The notes under the pieces are model-generated. The model saw only the letters and a list, made by a program, of their open reading frames with translations. It was not told the DNA's origin and made no database searches. Made by a program: the position numbers and the translations under genes. From contig CM042953.1 of NCBI GenBank assembly GCA_023678885.1, positions 3,918,563 through 3,982,562 on the forward strand: a stretch of 64,000 nt of DNA. Reading direction: 5' to 3'. Shown piece after piece: positions 41,961-52,482 of the stretch. The stretch's first letter is position 1; every line of letters starts with the position of its first letter. The stretch is from Pogostemon cablin (lineage: Eukaryota > Streptophyta > Magnoliopsida > Lamiales > Lamiaceae).

Positions 41961-43520
41961 CAAGGAAAGTTTCCATCTACCACGGTAACTAATCCTAAAG
42001 AAGATTGCAAAGCTATCACTCTTAGAAGTGGAAAAGAGTATGAGGAACCTCCTATGCCTAAAGAAGATAGTATTGTCATTGAAAGGGAAGTGGAAAGCAA
42101 GGTGGAAGAAGGGTTGGTGCAAGAAGAGATTGAAATGGAGGAAGTAAGCAAGAAAAAAGAAATTGTTGAGCAAAAGAAAGATGAAGAGAGGATAGAGAGA
42201 ATTCCAAAGTGGAAAAAGGCAAAGGAGTTAAGGGAAAAGGAAGTTGAAGTTGAAAGAGATAGTTGGGGAATACCCAAGACTCAAGTACCGGTTCCTTTTC
42301 CTCAAAGGTTCTTGAAGAAGGGTTTGGATGAGAGGTTCAAAAAGTTTCTTGAAATCTTCAAGAAGATTCAAATCAATATCCCTTTCGCCGATGCTTTGGA
42401 TCAAATGCCTCATTATGCTCGTTTCTTGAAGGACATCATGGGAAAGAAAAGAAGTCTTGTGGACAATGACACGGTTAATCTAACCGAAGAGTGTAGTGCC
42501 ATTCTACAACGGAAACTTCCACAAAAATTGAAGGATCCGGGTAGTTTCATTATACCATGTGAAATTGGAAAGAACAAGAAGAACAAGGCTCTTTGTGACC
42601 TTGGTGCAAGCATTAATCTAATGCCTCTCTCCATATTCAAGAAGCTTGGATTAGGTGAAGTAAAGCCAACTTCCATCACACTTCAATTGGGGGATCGATC
42701 TATGACACATCCAAAAGGAGTAGTTGAAGATGTGTTGGTAAAAGTTGATAAGTTTGTCTTTCCGATGGATTTTGTTGTTCTAGATATGGAGGAGGATGAA
42801 AATGTGCCATTAATTTTTGGGAGACCGTTTCTTGCTACCGGGAGAGCTCTTATTGATGTCTACAAAGGAGAATTGAAGTTGATGGTTAATGATGAGGAAG
42901 TGGTATTCTCTCTACACAAGGCCATGCAATATCCAATGAATGATGAAGAATGTAAAAGTGTGGACGTTGTAAAGGGAAGTGTCGAGGAGAGTTGGCCTTC
43001 CATTGTAACCAAGGATCCACTTGAACTTTGCTTGAGCAATTCTCTATCTCTTTCTAATATTTCTACTACTTCTCTTGATTTGAATGAAGAATTTATTAAT
43101 TGTTTGCTTGATCTAGGTGATTGTAGTGAAGCTCAAGAGGTTGCAGCCGCCATATCAAGGGGAAATGACAAGTTCTTACCACTTAGAGATCCACTCGAGC
43201 AAGAAGAGAAAAAGGAAAAGAAGGTGGAGTTGAAGCCTCTACCCGATCATCTTACTTATGCCTACCTTGGTGAAAATGAGACATATCCGGTAATTGTATC
43301 ATCATCTCTAACTTCTAGTCAACTTGATAAATTGCTTAATGTCCTTAAAGAGCATAAGTCGGCTATTGGTTGGTGTATTGATGATTTGAAGGGAATTAGT
43401 CCAACAATTTGCATGCATAAGATAAGACTTGAGGATGAAGGGAAAGCTTGTGTTCAAAACCAAAGAAGACTTAATCCTATCATGCAAGAAGTGGTAAAAA
43501 AAAGGTTATTAAGTGGTTAG
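41193..43520 (+). pseudogene. gag-pol: gypsy gag-pol open segment: end of gag, protease, start of reverse transcriptase (775 codons)
   Basis: This is the longest open frame in the window and is in frame with the downstream part of gag. Its ATG is probably an internal methionine, since homology extends upstream through two stops. Residues 1-270 are the gag C-terminal half. Residues 290-400 are a charged E/K-rich linker. The aspartic protease domain spans about 450-575, with catalytic D469 in CDLGASIN and the conserved LIFGRPFLATGRALIDV near 545. From about 680 the reverse transcriptase N-terminus begins (YAYLGENETYPV, then AIGWCIDDLKGISPTICMHK). The frame is lost at a run of eight A around 43,497-43,504, giving a stop at 43,518. 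The protease looks intact in sequence, but it cannot be made as part of a complete polyprotein. Confidence 0.88.
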
Positions 43521-44015
43521 ATTCGGATATGATCTTTCCTATTTGTGATAGCCCTTATGTGAGCCCATTGCATGTAGTATCTAAAAAAGGGGGTATGACT
43601 ATAGTGAAGACCAATAAAGATGAGACCATAGCCACTAGGACGGTGACGGGGTGGCGTGTGTGTGTTGATTATAGAAAGCTTAATGAAAACACACGTAAAG
43701 ATCACTTCCCCTTACCTTTCTTGGATCAAATGTTGGATAGGTTGGCCGGGTATGAGTTTTATTGCTTTCTTGATGGGTATTCCGGGTATAACCAAATTCT
43801 CATAGCACCCGAAGACCAAGAAAAGACCGCTTTCACTTGTCCCTATGGAATATTTGCTTTTCGAAGATTGCCATTTGGACTTTGCAATGCACCGGCCACT
43901 TTTCAAAGGTGTATGATGGCAATTTTTGAAGGATTAATTGAGAATATAATGGAAGTGTTCATGGATGACTTTTCGGTGTTTGGTTCTTCTTTTGATATTT
44001 ATTTGTCTAACCTTG
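43505..44015 (+). pseudogene. pol: gypsy reverse transcriptase remnant (palm with catalytic motif), 3' truncated
   Basis: After the poly-A frameshift the RT continues in a new frame, open from the first ATG at 43,529. Recognisable blocks in order are SPLHVVSKKGGMTIVK, RTVTGWRVCVDYRKLN, KDHFPLPFLDQMLDRLAG, CFLDGYSGYNQI, RLPFGLCNAPATFQRCM and VFMDDFSVFGSSF. The catalytic aspartate pair is at residues 146-147, counted from the ATG at 43,529. Homology stops abruptly after YLSNL at about 44,014, where the thumb and RNase H should follow. The rest of that frame, to 44,104, is out-of-frame integrase sequence. Confidence 0.9.
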
Positions 44016-44231
44016 GTGTTGGTATTCAATTCTCGACTAAGACTTTTCCCGGGCAAGTTGAAGTCCAAATGGAGAGGACCTTATGTGGTAAAGGAAGTAC
44101 TTGATGGGAGAGCTCTAAAGGTTATGGATGAGAATGGGGGAGAGTTCTTGGTCAATGGTCATCGTGTGAAGCACTATGTGGATCCATCACAAAGGAAGAC
44201 CCTCTTTGTGGATACTTTATGTGAAAGATGA
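44016..44231 (+). pseudogene. pol: gypsy integrase C-terminal fragment, fused to RT by an internal deletion
   Basis: In a third frame the sequence reads NSRLRLFPGKLKSKWRGPY, then GEFLVNGHRVKHY, ending at 44,231. This matches the C-terminal tail of Athila integrases. It directly abuts the RT palm, so RNase H, the integrase zinc finger and the DDE core are absent. By family size this is a loss of roughly 2-3 kb (inference). The junction lies within CCTTGGTGTTGGT near 44,010-44,022, where a short TTGGTGTTGGT repeat could have guided the deletion. Confidence 0.82.
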
Positions 44232-46348
44232 GCTAAAAATTCATCTAGCTTGAAGACGTTAAACTTAGCGCTCGATGGGAGGCACCCAATCACTATCTTT
44301 ATTGCTTTTTTTGTTGTTTGTTTGTTTTGGCCTTGTAGGTTGATTGTGCTCATGGAGAAAAATGCATATTGAAGAAAAGAGAAATGCTTCATGGATTCAA
44401 GTTGACATGTTCCACCATTTGTTGCAAACTTAATTCGTGACTCTTGTCTCGAGTTAAGTTTGGGGGGTGATAATGCGTGGTGGACATCGCTTGAGTCGTG
44501 TGGATGCGGTTACTTCTCAACAAGAAGATCATCAATGGAAACTACAAGGGTAAGTCTCACCACTTTTTGCAAACTTAAGTCTCAATTCTTGTTTCGATTT
44601 AAGTTTGGGGGGAGAGTGTGTGGTGTGACTCACCACTTGAGTATGATTCTTGTAAAAATTGGGTCAATTTTAAAATTTTAAAATTTTTCTCATGAGTTTG
44701 GGTTGATTTTAGCATGATTGGTGGTGTTGAAGTGCATGATAGTCCATATTTATAATGAAATTGTTGAAACAATGGTGACTATTGAGTGTTTGAGCATGAA
44801 TGAGAGGTATTGTAAGCATGATGGAGCTTGAAGCTAACGCTTTCCTTACCAAATGCCTATTGAGGGAGTAATCTACACCTTATCATTTTACTACTTGAAA
44901 TGAATTGAGTTTGATTTGGATTGTTGTGACTAGCATGATACTTCATATGTTATGTTTGTGGGAGGTTTACTTTCGTAACTTAGGATTTCCTTTTCAATAA
45001 AGGTTGGGATGAATGTGTGCTTAATTTTCTTATGGATGATGGTATTTTGTGTTTTTGCATGTTTTGTGTTTTTGTTGTGTCTTGTTTGTTGAGTCCTTAT
45101 TTTTATGTTGTGTGTATTTTCATTCTTGTCTTGGGATGTTTGGTGGTTTGTTTAGGGATGTCGTGAGTCATTTTTGAACGTGAGTGATGATATGTTGTGG
45201 TGATAAGTGATGACAAATTATGATTAAGAATCTCTACACTTTCAAATTGTGACATGTTTTACTTAACTTGTTCAATTTTGAGATGAATGTGGTGTAATAA
45301 GTTCCTTAAGGTCCGAGCACAAGCTTGTGAGCATTTGAGCCTCAACCATGCATACATGGTATTTCTTCATGAGTGGATCGGTTGTGTTTGATAAGTTAGA
45401 ACTTGCTCAAGGACTATAGGAACGAGCCCGATTAGTAGAGATTGGTGAAATGATCTAAGGCCATCCTTGTTATTATAGTCATTACCATATATGTTCCCTA
45501 CCATGAACATCATCCTTAGTTAAGCATTTTGAGCCTATAAGCCTATTTCTTGTGAATTTAGCACATTACAAGCCTTAATTACCCATTCAAGCTTATATAT
45601 ACCTTTTTGTGGGTGATTGAGGAGATGGTAGCTAGAAAGGATTGATTGATTAGCAAAAGAAGAAAAAGGACATGGTAAACAAGCAAGAAAAAGGATGAAA
45701 AGAGCAAAACAAGAATGCACATGCAACCTCAAAGTAAGAAAGGAGCAAATCAACATCAAAATGCTCAAGTAAACAAAATTCAAAGAAAGGAAGCATGGAA
45801 CAAAAGAAACTCAATCCTAGGGAAGTTAATGAATAGTGCTTGAGATTTGTAAAGATAAGTAAGGAAGAAAAGAAAGTGAAGAAGTTGAGGAAATTGGCCA
45901 TCTCTTTGATTACTTACACTTGTTGAGTCACTCTTATCCATATACTTCCTACCCTACCAAAGAGTCTATCATTACATCCTAATTAAAGACCTTTTTGATC
46001 ATTGATTGAAACTTTGGTGGTTTGTGAATATAGTCCGCGAGCAAGCTTATAGTGAGTCAAGCCAATCGATTAATGAGTGTGATTTACCCTATTTCAAAAG
46101 AGTGTTGAGAGACATCAATATCCATTGTGAGGCTTGGACTAAAAGGGACTATATTACACTATTACTATCTTTTGATTGAACTTGTTAATTTCTCATGTAA
46201 TGATTTTAATATTGTAGGATGACTTAGCATAGTTTGTTGTTATTGTTGCTAACGATGTGTTATTGCTTATATTCGTTTAGTCTTTTCTAGGTGAAAATTT
46301 CTCCTTTTGATTTGTCATTTTCGTTGCTCGGGGACGAGCAACACCTTA
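44232..46348 (+). other. Non-coding 3' region of the gypsy element (no env-like ORF)
   Basis: About 2.1 kb separates pol from the right LTR. Many Athila elements carry an envelope-like frame here, but no convincing one is present; the short frames show no domain or membrane pattern that I can defend. A conserved-looking segment near 44,262-44,292 (AGCGCTCGATGGGAGGCACCC) resembles the stretch that follows integrase in this lineage. The remainder is AT-rich and includes a duplicated segment carrying polypurine-like motifs at 44,424-44,640. Confidence 0.6.
44424..44640 (+). repeat. Diverged ~145-bp direct duplication carrying two polypurine-like motifs
   Basis: GCAAACTTAA at 44,424 and 44,569 begins two similar segments. 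Each is followed by a TCTTGTTTCGATTTAAG-like stretch, then AAGTTTGGGGGG (near 44,455 and 44,600), then TGTGTGG/GCGTGG and a CACTTGAGT-like block. The purine motif equals the one directly before the right LTR at 46,349. The internal copies may be relics of earlier tract duplication. Confidence 0.6.
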
Positions 46349-46360
46349 AGTTTGGGGGGT
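46349..46360 (+). other. Polypurine tract of the gypsy element
   Basis: AGTTTGGGGGGT directly precedes the right LTR (TGATTAGAGC). This is the usual position of the plus-strand primer. It confirms left-to-right orientation. Confidence 0.75.
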
Positions 46361-46568
46361 TGATTAGAGCTATTTTCACCTACATTTTAGTGTCTTTTTA
46401 GATGTATTTTCGTATTATTTTATCCATATTTTATGTGTTATTTGGTTGTGTTTTGTATTTTTATTGGATGCTAAACATGATAAGGAAGATGTAGGAAAAA
46501 GCGGATCTCAATTCGGAGTTGAAACGAGGGAGAACGAGCAAAAACAGTGAAGAAATACAGGAGCCAGC

Positions 46569-46901
46569 ACACGAGCCGTGTAGCCAACACGGCCTTGTAA
46601 GAGTTAGCTGTGTGGCGACATCTAGTCATTCAACACGGGCAACTTCAGGTCATGTCCAGTTGCAAGAGTCGAGTCGGGAGCACGAGCCGTGTCGCCAACA
46701 CGGCCCTGTAAGAAGTGGCCGTGTGTCGACATTAGAAGTGCCAACACGACCACCCTGTGCCCGTGTTACAACACACGACTCGTGTTGGCAGCACGAGCCG
46801 TGTCATCAACACGGCCCTGTAAGGCGAGGCCGTGCGACAGCATCAGAAGACACAACACGGCCACCTCGTGGCCGTGTTGCAGAGCACGACTCGTGCTGTG
46901 T
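46569..46901 (+). repeat. GC-rich 111-bp tandem repeat in right LTR U3 (three copies)
   Basis: ACGAGCCGTGT occurs at 46,571, 46,682 and 46,793, spaced exactly 111 bp. The first copy is the most diverged. The array carries many CGTGTTG/CAACACG inverted half-sites. The left LTR lost the first copy by deletion. Confidence 0.8.
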
Positions 46902-46948
46902 ATTTTCCTGCAGAAATTTCCAGATCATTCTAGAAGCCTCCATAGGGG

Positions 46949-46956
46949 TATAAATA
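46949..46956 (+). promoter_or_regulatory. TATA box of the right gypsy LTR
   Basis: TATAAATA in the same GGGG...CCCC setting as in the left LTR at 39,090. Confidence 0.65.
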
Positions 46957-47420
46957 CCCCTTTATTCAACAATTGGCAGAAGATCCGAGATTTTCATCAT
47001 CTACACACACATCACACACCATTTCTTCCATTTTCCACCATCATCTTCATCCACCTTCATCCATTTTGATCCATCTTCATCATCTCCATTAATTCTCCAT
47101 CAAAACTTTATCCCTTCCATTGGGTGTGAGAGATCTCAAGGAATTAAGAGCTAGAGGTGGAGATCAAGAAGAATAGAAGATTCTCTTCAAGAAATTGATA
47201 GGGAAGAATCCATTCATTTTGTATTTCTTTAGATCTAAGACTATGGGTATTTGTAATGAATCATTTATTTGTTTTATTACTTTTATCATGTTAGGCTAAT
47301 CCCTCTAGTGGGATTAGGAATATGAAGAGCATATTAGATTTATATTATCATGTGGATTAAATTGTTTTTTGGTTTAATTGATGTTGATTTCTATTCATGG
47401 AGTTTAATTGTCTTGATGTT

Positions 47421-47425
47421 GTGAT
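47421..47425. repeat. Target-site duplication (left) of the outer copia element
   Basis: GTGAT directly before TGTTGG. The same five bases follow CCAACA at 63,778-63,782. The uninterrupted left gypsy LTR has a single GTGAT followed by GGCATGG. Confidence 0.93.
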
Positions 47426-48620
47426 TGTTGGTAATTGGATCGTGCGGTTCAACGTGATCCGTTAGGATTAACAGGCAAACAAATCAGCAGAATCATAAAA
47501 CGTGTTTACCGTACTTCTGGGTTGGTGTAGAGGATGAACTGCAGAGAACTACCTCTGATCTTCTACTGTATGTCCCAAGTGTGATCCTGCTGTTGTGTGG
47601 GCAACAGTCTGCAGGATCTCTCAATCTGCTTCTCTTCCCTTCTCTCACCAAAAGAAGAGCAGGAATAATCTGAGGGTTCCAGGAAGTTGAGTTCACTTAT
47701 ATATTGGGCTACAGCAAGGATCAGGAGGAGAAATTGGGCTGGGCCTCAATTGAATTTTAATTAACCAAGCTTAGCCCAAAGCTTTTAATTAAATCCAATA
47801 ATAATAATATAGTCCACTAAAATATTATTACTGCACTACCCGTCCAATCCCAAAATTATGTTCTGGGCTCCTTATTATAAGCCCGATAGTCTCCCCATGT
47901 TTAAGTTATACACTGCCCATTAATTAATTAAGTTACTGACAACTCAAATTAATTAATATCTCATCCGAGAGTAGTACCACTCAACCTTATTATCATGCCG
48001 GAAATTAATCCACTTGCAAGATTTACATGATAAACCTTATGAGCTCCTCAAGGAGACATCATCAACCTATGACGGACATGGATTCCTTCTACAATCATCA
48101 GCACACCATAGATACAGCACTACTTCCCAACTCACCGAGTTTGTTGATTTATTATATATAAATCTCACCCATTGATGAATCAAAGAAATATATATTGCCC
48201 TACGTGTCGAGGTTATTGTATAGGGATTAAGAGCACGAACTTCCATAATAACAGAGATCAAGTTCTTCTATAAGTCAGTATAAGTCGAACGATCTCAGGC
48301 GGTCCTGCTCAATACACACGTGCACTAATGTGATTCTATAGCCAAGACAAGCTAATACCAAACCACACTACAACCATACCGATAGAGAGTCCCCGTCTAT
48401 CTCAATTGTGAGCATCTGTTTATACTTTATAAGGAAACCGATAATATGATCTTCCGCGTGTTGTCGCATAACATATTATCTACAGTATAAAGTAAGTGGA
48501 CTATTGCATCATGCATATAAATAAATTATAAGATGCAATCATTTGATCAATGATTCTCAATTCAAATATTGTTATGACATTGTTCATACTAAAGCTAGAA
48601 TTTTAGTATACAATCCAACA
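47426..48620 (-). repeat. 3' LTR of the outer copia element
   Basis: It starts TGTTGGTAATTGG and ends CAATCCAACA on the plus strand, 1,195 bp. It shares with 62,578-63,777 the variant GAGGATGAWCTGCAGAGAACT, which separates this pair from the inner element's LTRs. A 64-codon minus-strand frame at 48,067-48,261 recurs in all four LTRs and is LTR sequence, not a gene. Confidence 0.95.
47696..47703 (-). promoter_or_regulatory. TATA box, outer copia 3' LTR
   Basis: TATATAAG on the minus strand, following AGCCCAA, at the same place in all four copia LTRs. Confidence 0.6.
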
Positions 48621-48631
48621 ATCTCCCACTT
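48621..48631 (-). other. Polypurine tract of the outer copia element
   Basis: Minus-strand AAGTGGGAGAT directly adjoins the 3' LTR. This is the usual copia plus-strand priming site. The inner element has the identical tract. Confidence 0.8.
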
Positions 48632-48699
48632 ATACTAAAAGACTATGCTGTCATGTCTTCTGCCATACATCTGATTCCTACTTCCACTACACGACCATT

Positions 48700-49260
48700 A
48701 AAAGCTCTCGCCTTAAGGTCCTTGTAAATGGTTTACTAGGTCATCATCCGATGCAATCTAGGCGACAACAACCTTCCCCTCATCATACGATTTCTCGCAA
48801 CAGGTGGTACTCGCGCTCCATGTGTTTAATTGCCTTATGGACTTGTGATTTTTTCAAGTTTGCAACTGCTCCAATATCATCAATATAAATTGTGATTACC
48901 TTGGGTAAACTTAGAAACACTTCAAAGTCCATCATGAAGTCTCTAGAGTCATATAGATACTTTGGCTGCCTTACAGGCTCCAATTTATCATCTTTCCATG
49001 ATGGAGTCCGGAGTCTGAAATATATTTCTATATAAAACTCCTCCACATTATGACTCTACTTCTTAAGAATAAACACATAACCTTTGAGGTGAATTTACTG
49101 CCGTCCAATCTGACTAAAAAATCTGAATCTACGTAATCCGCAAGAAGCAGTGAATCTGTCCAGTAAGTCCACATATAATTTCCAGTCCTTCTCAGGCATT
49201 TTATATATGTCTTACCACAGTTCATCATTCTTGTTCCGGGTTACGTTGATTCCCACTGTT
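48700..49260 (-). pseudogene. pol: Outer copia RNase H remnant
   Basis: RNase H would remove the RNA strand during cDNA synthesis. Minus-strand frames at 49,028-49,228 and 48,783-49,046 give LRRTGNYMWTY, then DYVDSDF, then ITIYIDDIGAVANLKKSQVH and KHMEREYHLLREIV. In intact copia elements these blocks read like YLRRTxxYML, GYxDSDF, CDNSGAVANSKEPRSH and KHIERKYHLIREIV. The catalytic-block cysteine and asparagine around IDDIGAV are changed. The segment after LREIV has two adjacent TGA codons, shared with the inner copy. The two frames overlap in different phases, so at least one frameshift lies between them. Confidence 0.8.
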
Positions 49261-49591
49261 CATGCATTCAGCAAAACAGATATCCAACATCGTTCATAGC
49301 ATTCCTTAGATTAAGCTTCCTTATTCGCCGAAGTATAAGGAACCGCTTTCATCCTCTTTATCTTCTTCTTGTGTCTCAAAGACACATTCACTTAGATAAA
49401 TTTACATGCTAAACGAGTATGGACTGTATCATTTTATGAAACTTGAGATAAGCGTAATATCCTTTCTTGTGATCCGTATTACCGTGATCAAAAGGATATA
49501 TTTTGCCTTTCTTAAGTCCTTCATCTCTACCGCTTTATTAACCATACCCATACGCCCGATAATACTCTTTCATTGTCTCCAATGAGCAAGA
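49261..49591 (-). pseudogene. pol: Outer copia reverse transcriptase, C-terminal part, ending at the inner insertion
   Basis: On the minus strand, ANILLIGDNERVL at 49,527-49,600 is the sequence just after the RT catalytic motif. It is separated from that motif by the inner element. Downstream blocks include MKAVPYTSA near 49,350. Copia RT-RNase H linkers have MKRVPYASAVGSLMY at this position. Stops and phase changes are frequent. The N-terminal half of this RT lies at 57,755-58,330. Confidence 0.72.
49587..49591. repeat. Target-site duplication (left) of the inner copia element
   Basis: CAAGA directly before TGTTGG; repeated at 57,755-57,759 directly after CCAACA. The inner element's own internal copy of this region has AAGCAAGATACTATC uninterrupted near 51,760. 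Confidence 0.93.
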
Positions 49592-50796
49592 TGTTGGCAA
49601 TTGGATCGTGCGGTTCAACGTGATCCGTTAGGATTAACAGGCAAACAAAATCAGCAGAAGTAATAATGTGTTTACCGTACTTCTGGGTTGGTGTAGAGGT
49701 TGATCGTTGCAGAGAACCACCTCTCGATCTTCTGCTGTATGTCCCAAGTGTGATCCTGCTGTTGTGTGGGCAACAGTCTGCAGGATCTCTCAATCTGCTT
49801 CTCTTCCCTTCTCTCACCAAAAGAGGCGCAGGAATCATCTAAGGGTTCCAGGAAGCTGAGTTCACTTATATATTGGGCTACAGCAGGGACCAGGAGGAGA
49901 AATTGGGCTGGGCCTCAATTGAATTTTAATTAACCAAGCTTAGCCCAAAGCTTTTAATTAAATCCAAAAATAATAATATAGTCCACTAAAATATTATTAC
50001 TGCACTACCCGTCCAATCCCAAAATTATGTTCTGGGCTCCTTCTTATTATAAGCCCGACAGTCTCCCCATGTTTAAGATATACAATGTCCATTAATTAAT
50101 TAAGTTACTGACAACTCAAATTAATTAATATCTCATCCGAGAGTAGTACCACTCAACCTTATTATCATGCCGGAAATTAATCCACTTGCAAGATTTACAT
50201 GATAAACCTTATGAGCTCCTCAAGGGGACATCATCAACCTATGACGGACATGGATTCTTTCTACAATCAACAGCACACCATAGATACAGCACTACTTCCC
50301 AACTCACCGAGTTTGTTGATTTAATACTTATAAATCTCACCCATTGATGAATCAAAGAAATACATACTGCCCTACGTGTCGAGGTTATTGTATAGGGATT
50401 AAGAGCATGAACTTCCATAATAACAGAGATCAAGTTCTACTATATAGTCAGTATAAGAAAAACGATCTCAGGCGGTCCTGCTCAATACACACAAGTGCAC
50501 TAATGTGATTCTATAGCCAAGACAAGCTAATACCAAAACACACTACAACCATACCGATCGAGAGTCCCCGTCTATCTCAGTTGTGAGCATATGTTTATAC
50601 TTTATAAGGAAACCGATAATATGATCTTCCGCGTGTTGTCGCACAACATATTATCTACAGTATAAAGTAAATGGACTATTGCATCATGCATATAAAATAA
50701 ATTATAAGATGCAATCATTTGATCAATGATTCTCATTTCAAATATTGTTATAACATTGTCCATACTAAAGCTAGACTTTTAGTATACAATCCAACA
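49592..50796 (-). repeat. 3' LTR of the inner copia element
   Basis: TGTTGGCAATTGG...CAATCCAACA, 1,205 bp, paired with 56,550-57,754. It is followed on the plus strand by ATCTCCCACTT, the reverse of the polypurine tract. Confidence 0.95.
49865..49872 (-). promoter_or_regulatory. TATA box, inner copia 3' LTR
   Basis: TATATAAG on the minus strand in the same context as the other three LTRs. Confidence 0.6.
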
Positions 50797-50807
50797 ATCT
50801 CCCACTT
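50797..50807 (-). other. Polypurine tract of the inner copia element
   Basis: Minus-strand AAGTGGGAGAT adjoining the 3' LTR, identical to that of the outer element. Confidence 0.8.
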
Positions 50808-50879
50808 ATACTAAAAGAATATGCTGTCATGTTTTCTGCCATACATCTGATTCCCTCTTCCACTACACGACCATTAAAA

Positions 50880-51440
50880 GCTCTCGCCTTAAGGTCCTTG
50901 TAAATGGATTTACTAGGTCATCATCCGATGCAATCTAGTCGACAACAACCTTCCCCTCATCATACGATTTCTCGTAACAGGTGGTACTGGCGCTCCATGT
51001 GTTTAATTGCCTTATGGACTCGTGATTCCTTCAAGTTTGCAACTGCACCAATACCAGCAATATAAATTGTGATAATCTTGGGCAAACTTAGAAACACTTC
51101 AAAGTCCATCATGAAGTCTCTAGAGTCATATAGATACTTTGGTTGCCTCATAGGCTCCAATTTATCATCTTTCCATGATGGAGTCCGGAGTCTGAAATAT
51201 ATTTCTATATAACACTCCTCCACATTATGACTCTACTTCCTAAAATTAAACACATAACCTTTGAGGAGAATTTACTGCCGTCCAATCTGACTAAAAATCC
51301 GAATCTACGTAATCCACAAGATGCAGTGAATCTGTCCAGTAAGTGTATATATGATAACCAGTCCTTCTCAGGCACTTCATATATATCTTACCACAGTTCA
51401 TCATTCTTGTTCCGGGTTACGTTGATACCCACTGTTCATG
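50880..51440 (-). pseudogene. pol: Inner copia RNase H remnant
   Basis: The minus-strand frame at 50,960-51,223 reads ITIYIAGIGAVANLKESRVH and KHMERQYHLLREIV, clearly the RNase H C-terminal block of copia elements. It begins and ends at the same codons as the outer copy's frame at 48,783-49,046. Both end in LREIV followed by TGA TGA, where intact relatives continue through R/Q-R-G-D. The shared limits show that the breaks are ancestral. Plus-strand frames over this stretch and to 51,848 are antisense shadows. Confidence 0.8.
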
Positions 51441-52330
51441 CATTCAGCAAAACAAATATCCAATCTCGTTCATAGCATTCTTTAGATTAAGCATCCTTAT
51501 TTGCCGAAGCATAAGGAACCGCTTTCATCTCCTTTATCTTCATTTATGTCTCAAGACACATCCAATAAGATAAATTCACATGCTAAACGAGTATGGATTA
51601 TATCATTTATGAAACTTGAGATAAGCATAACATCCTTTCATATGATCCGTATTACCGTGATCAAAAGGATATATTTTACTTTTCTTAAGTCCTTCATATC
51701 ATACTACTTTCTTAATCATACCCATACGCCCGATAATACTCTTTCATTGTCTCCAATAAGCAAGATACTATCTACGTATAGTACAAGAATTACCACCACG
51801 TTTCCGTCACTCTTTACAATACACAAGATACATCCGCTCATTGAATAAATCCATATCTATGGATTTCCTTTTCAAAACAGATGTTTCACAATCTCAAAGC
51901 TTGGTTTAGTCCATTGATGGACACCTATAAGCTTACTATTAAAATGCACTTAGCCCTCTGCAATGAATTATTTTGATTGCTCCACATAGATGTCAAGACT
52001 TCCAATTAGGAAAGCTGTCTTGACATCTATTTGCTGTTCCTCATAATTCAATATGAGCAGCAAAATTTAAAAGAATCCGGATCAACTAAGCATAGCTACA
52101 AGCGAACAAGTTTTCTCATAATCGAACCATTTCTTTCTGAGTACACCTTTTCGCAACAAGCTTTGCTTCCAAGGTTTTCACCTTACCGTATGATCCTCTT
52201 TTATTTCATCATTCATTACAACTTACTAAGATTCCGCATTTTAATCTTGTAGTGCTAAGTCGTATCCGTGGGATAATACCATATTTACTAAGGACCAAGT
52301 CTCATGACTCTCCCAAAATATATATTTTAC
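51441..52330 (-). pseudogene. pol: Inner copia reverse transcriptase remnant with altered catalytic motif
   Basis: Reading the minus strand from right to left, DVKTAFLIGSL appears at about 51,990-52,025, followed by IYVEQS and a stop before FIA. LYVDSILLIG follows at about 51,745-51,780. Then come MKDLRKVKYIL, MKAVPYASA and TRLDICFAECM (51,440-51,475). Copia RTs normally have DVKTAFLNG, YVDD and TRPDICFA. The second catalytic aspartate is serine here, as in the outer copy, so the enzyme would be dead even without stops. A short deletion removes the EEN residues that the outer copy keeps between GSL and IYV. Confidence 0.82.
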
Positions 52331-52482
52331 GAGTTGTCGAACAACCCTCCCACTACGACAGGGTACTACATGTAATTGTGTATCAGATGTGACACGCGTT
52401 GCAGTTTACCTTGTGGCATATCCTCTTGTACACTTGGTACTTATACTTAGTGTTTTCTCTCTCATTTCCTTTAGAACAACTT

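Larger units (their letters stand above)
46361..47425 (+). repeat. Right (3') LTR of the gypsy element, first part, interrupted by copia DNA
   Basis: It starts TGATTAGAGC and aligns with the left LTR from 38,709. It keeps the ~207 bp missing from the left copy, so it holds three 111-bp GC-rich repeats where the left has two. At 47,425 it is broken by the outer copia element, immediately after GATGTTGTGAT. The intact sequence of this site is visible in the left LTR near 39,540-39,560. The LTR resumes at 63,778. Frames of up to 144 codons (46,519-47,069) are readings of the GC repeat. Confidence 0.92.

Noticed and set aside
44460..45901. Envelope-like ORF downstream of gypsy pol.
   Set aside because: Only short frames are present on either strand. 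The hydrophobic minus-strand frames at 45,535-45,901 reflect poly-A/T-rich DNA and lack an initiating context or conserved pattern.
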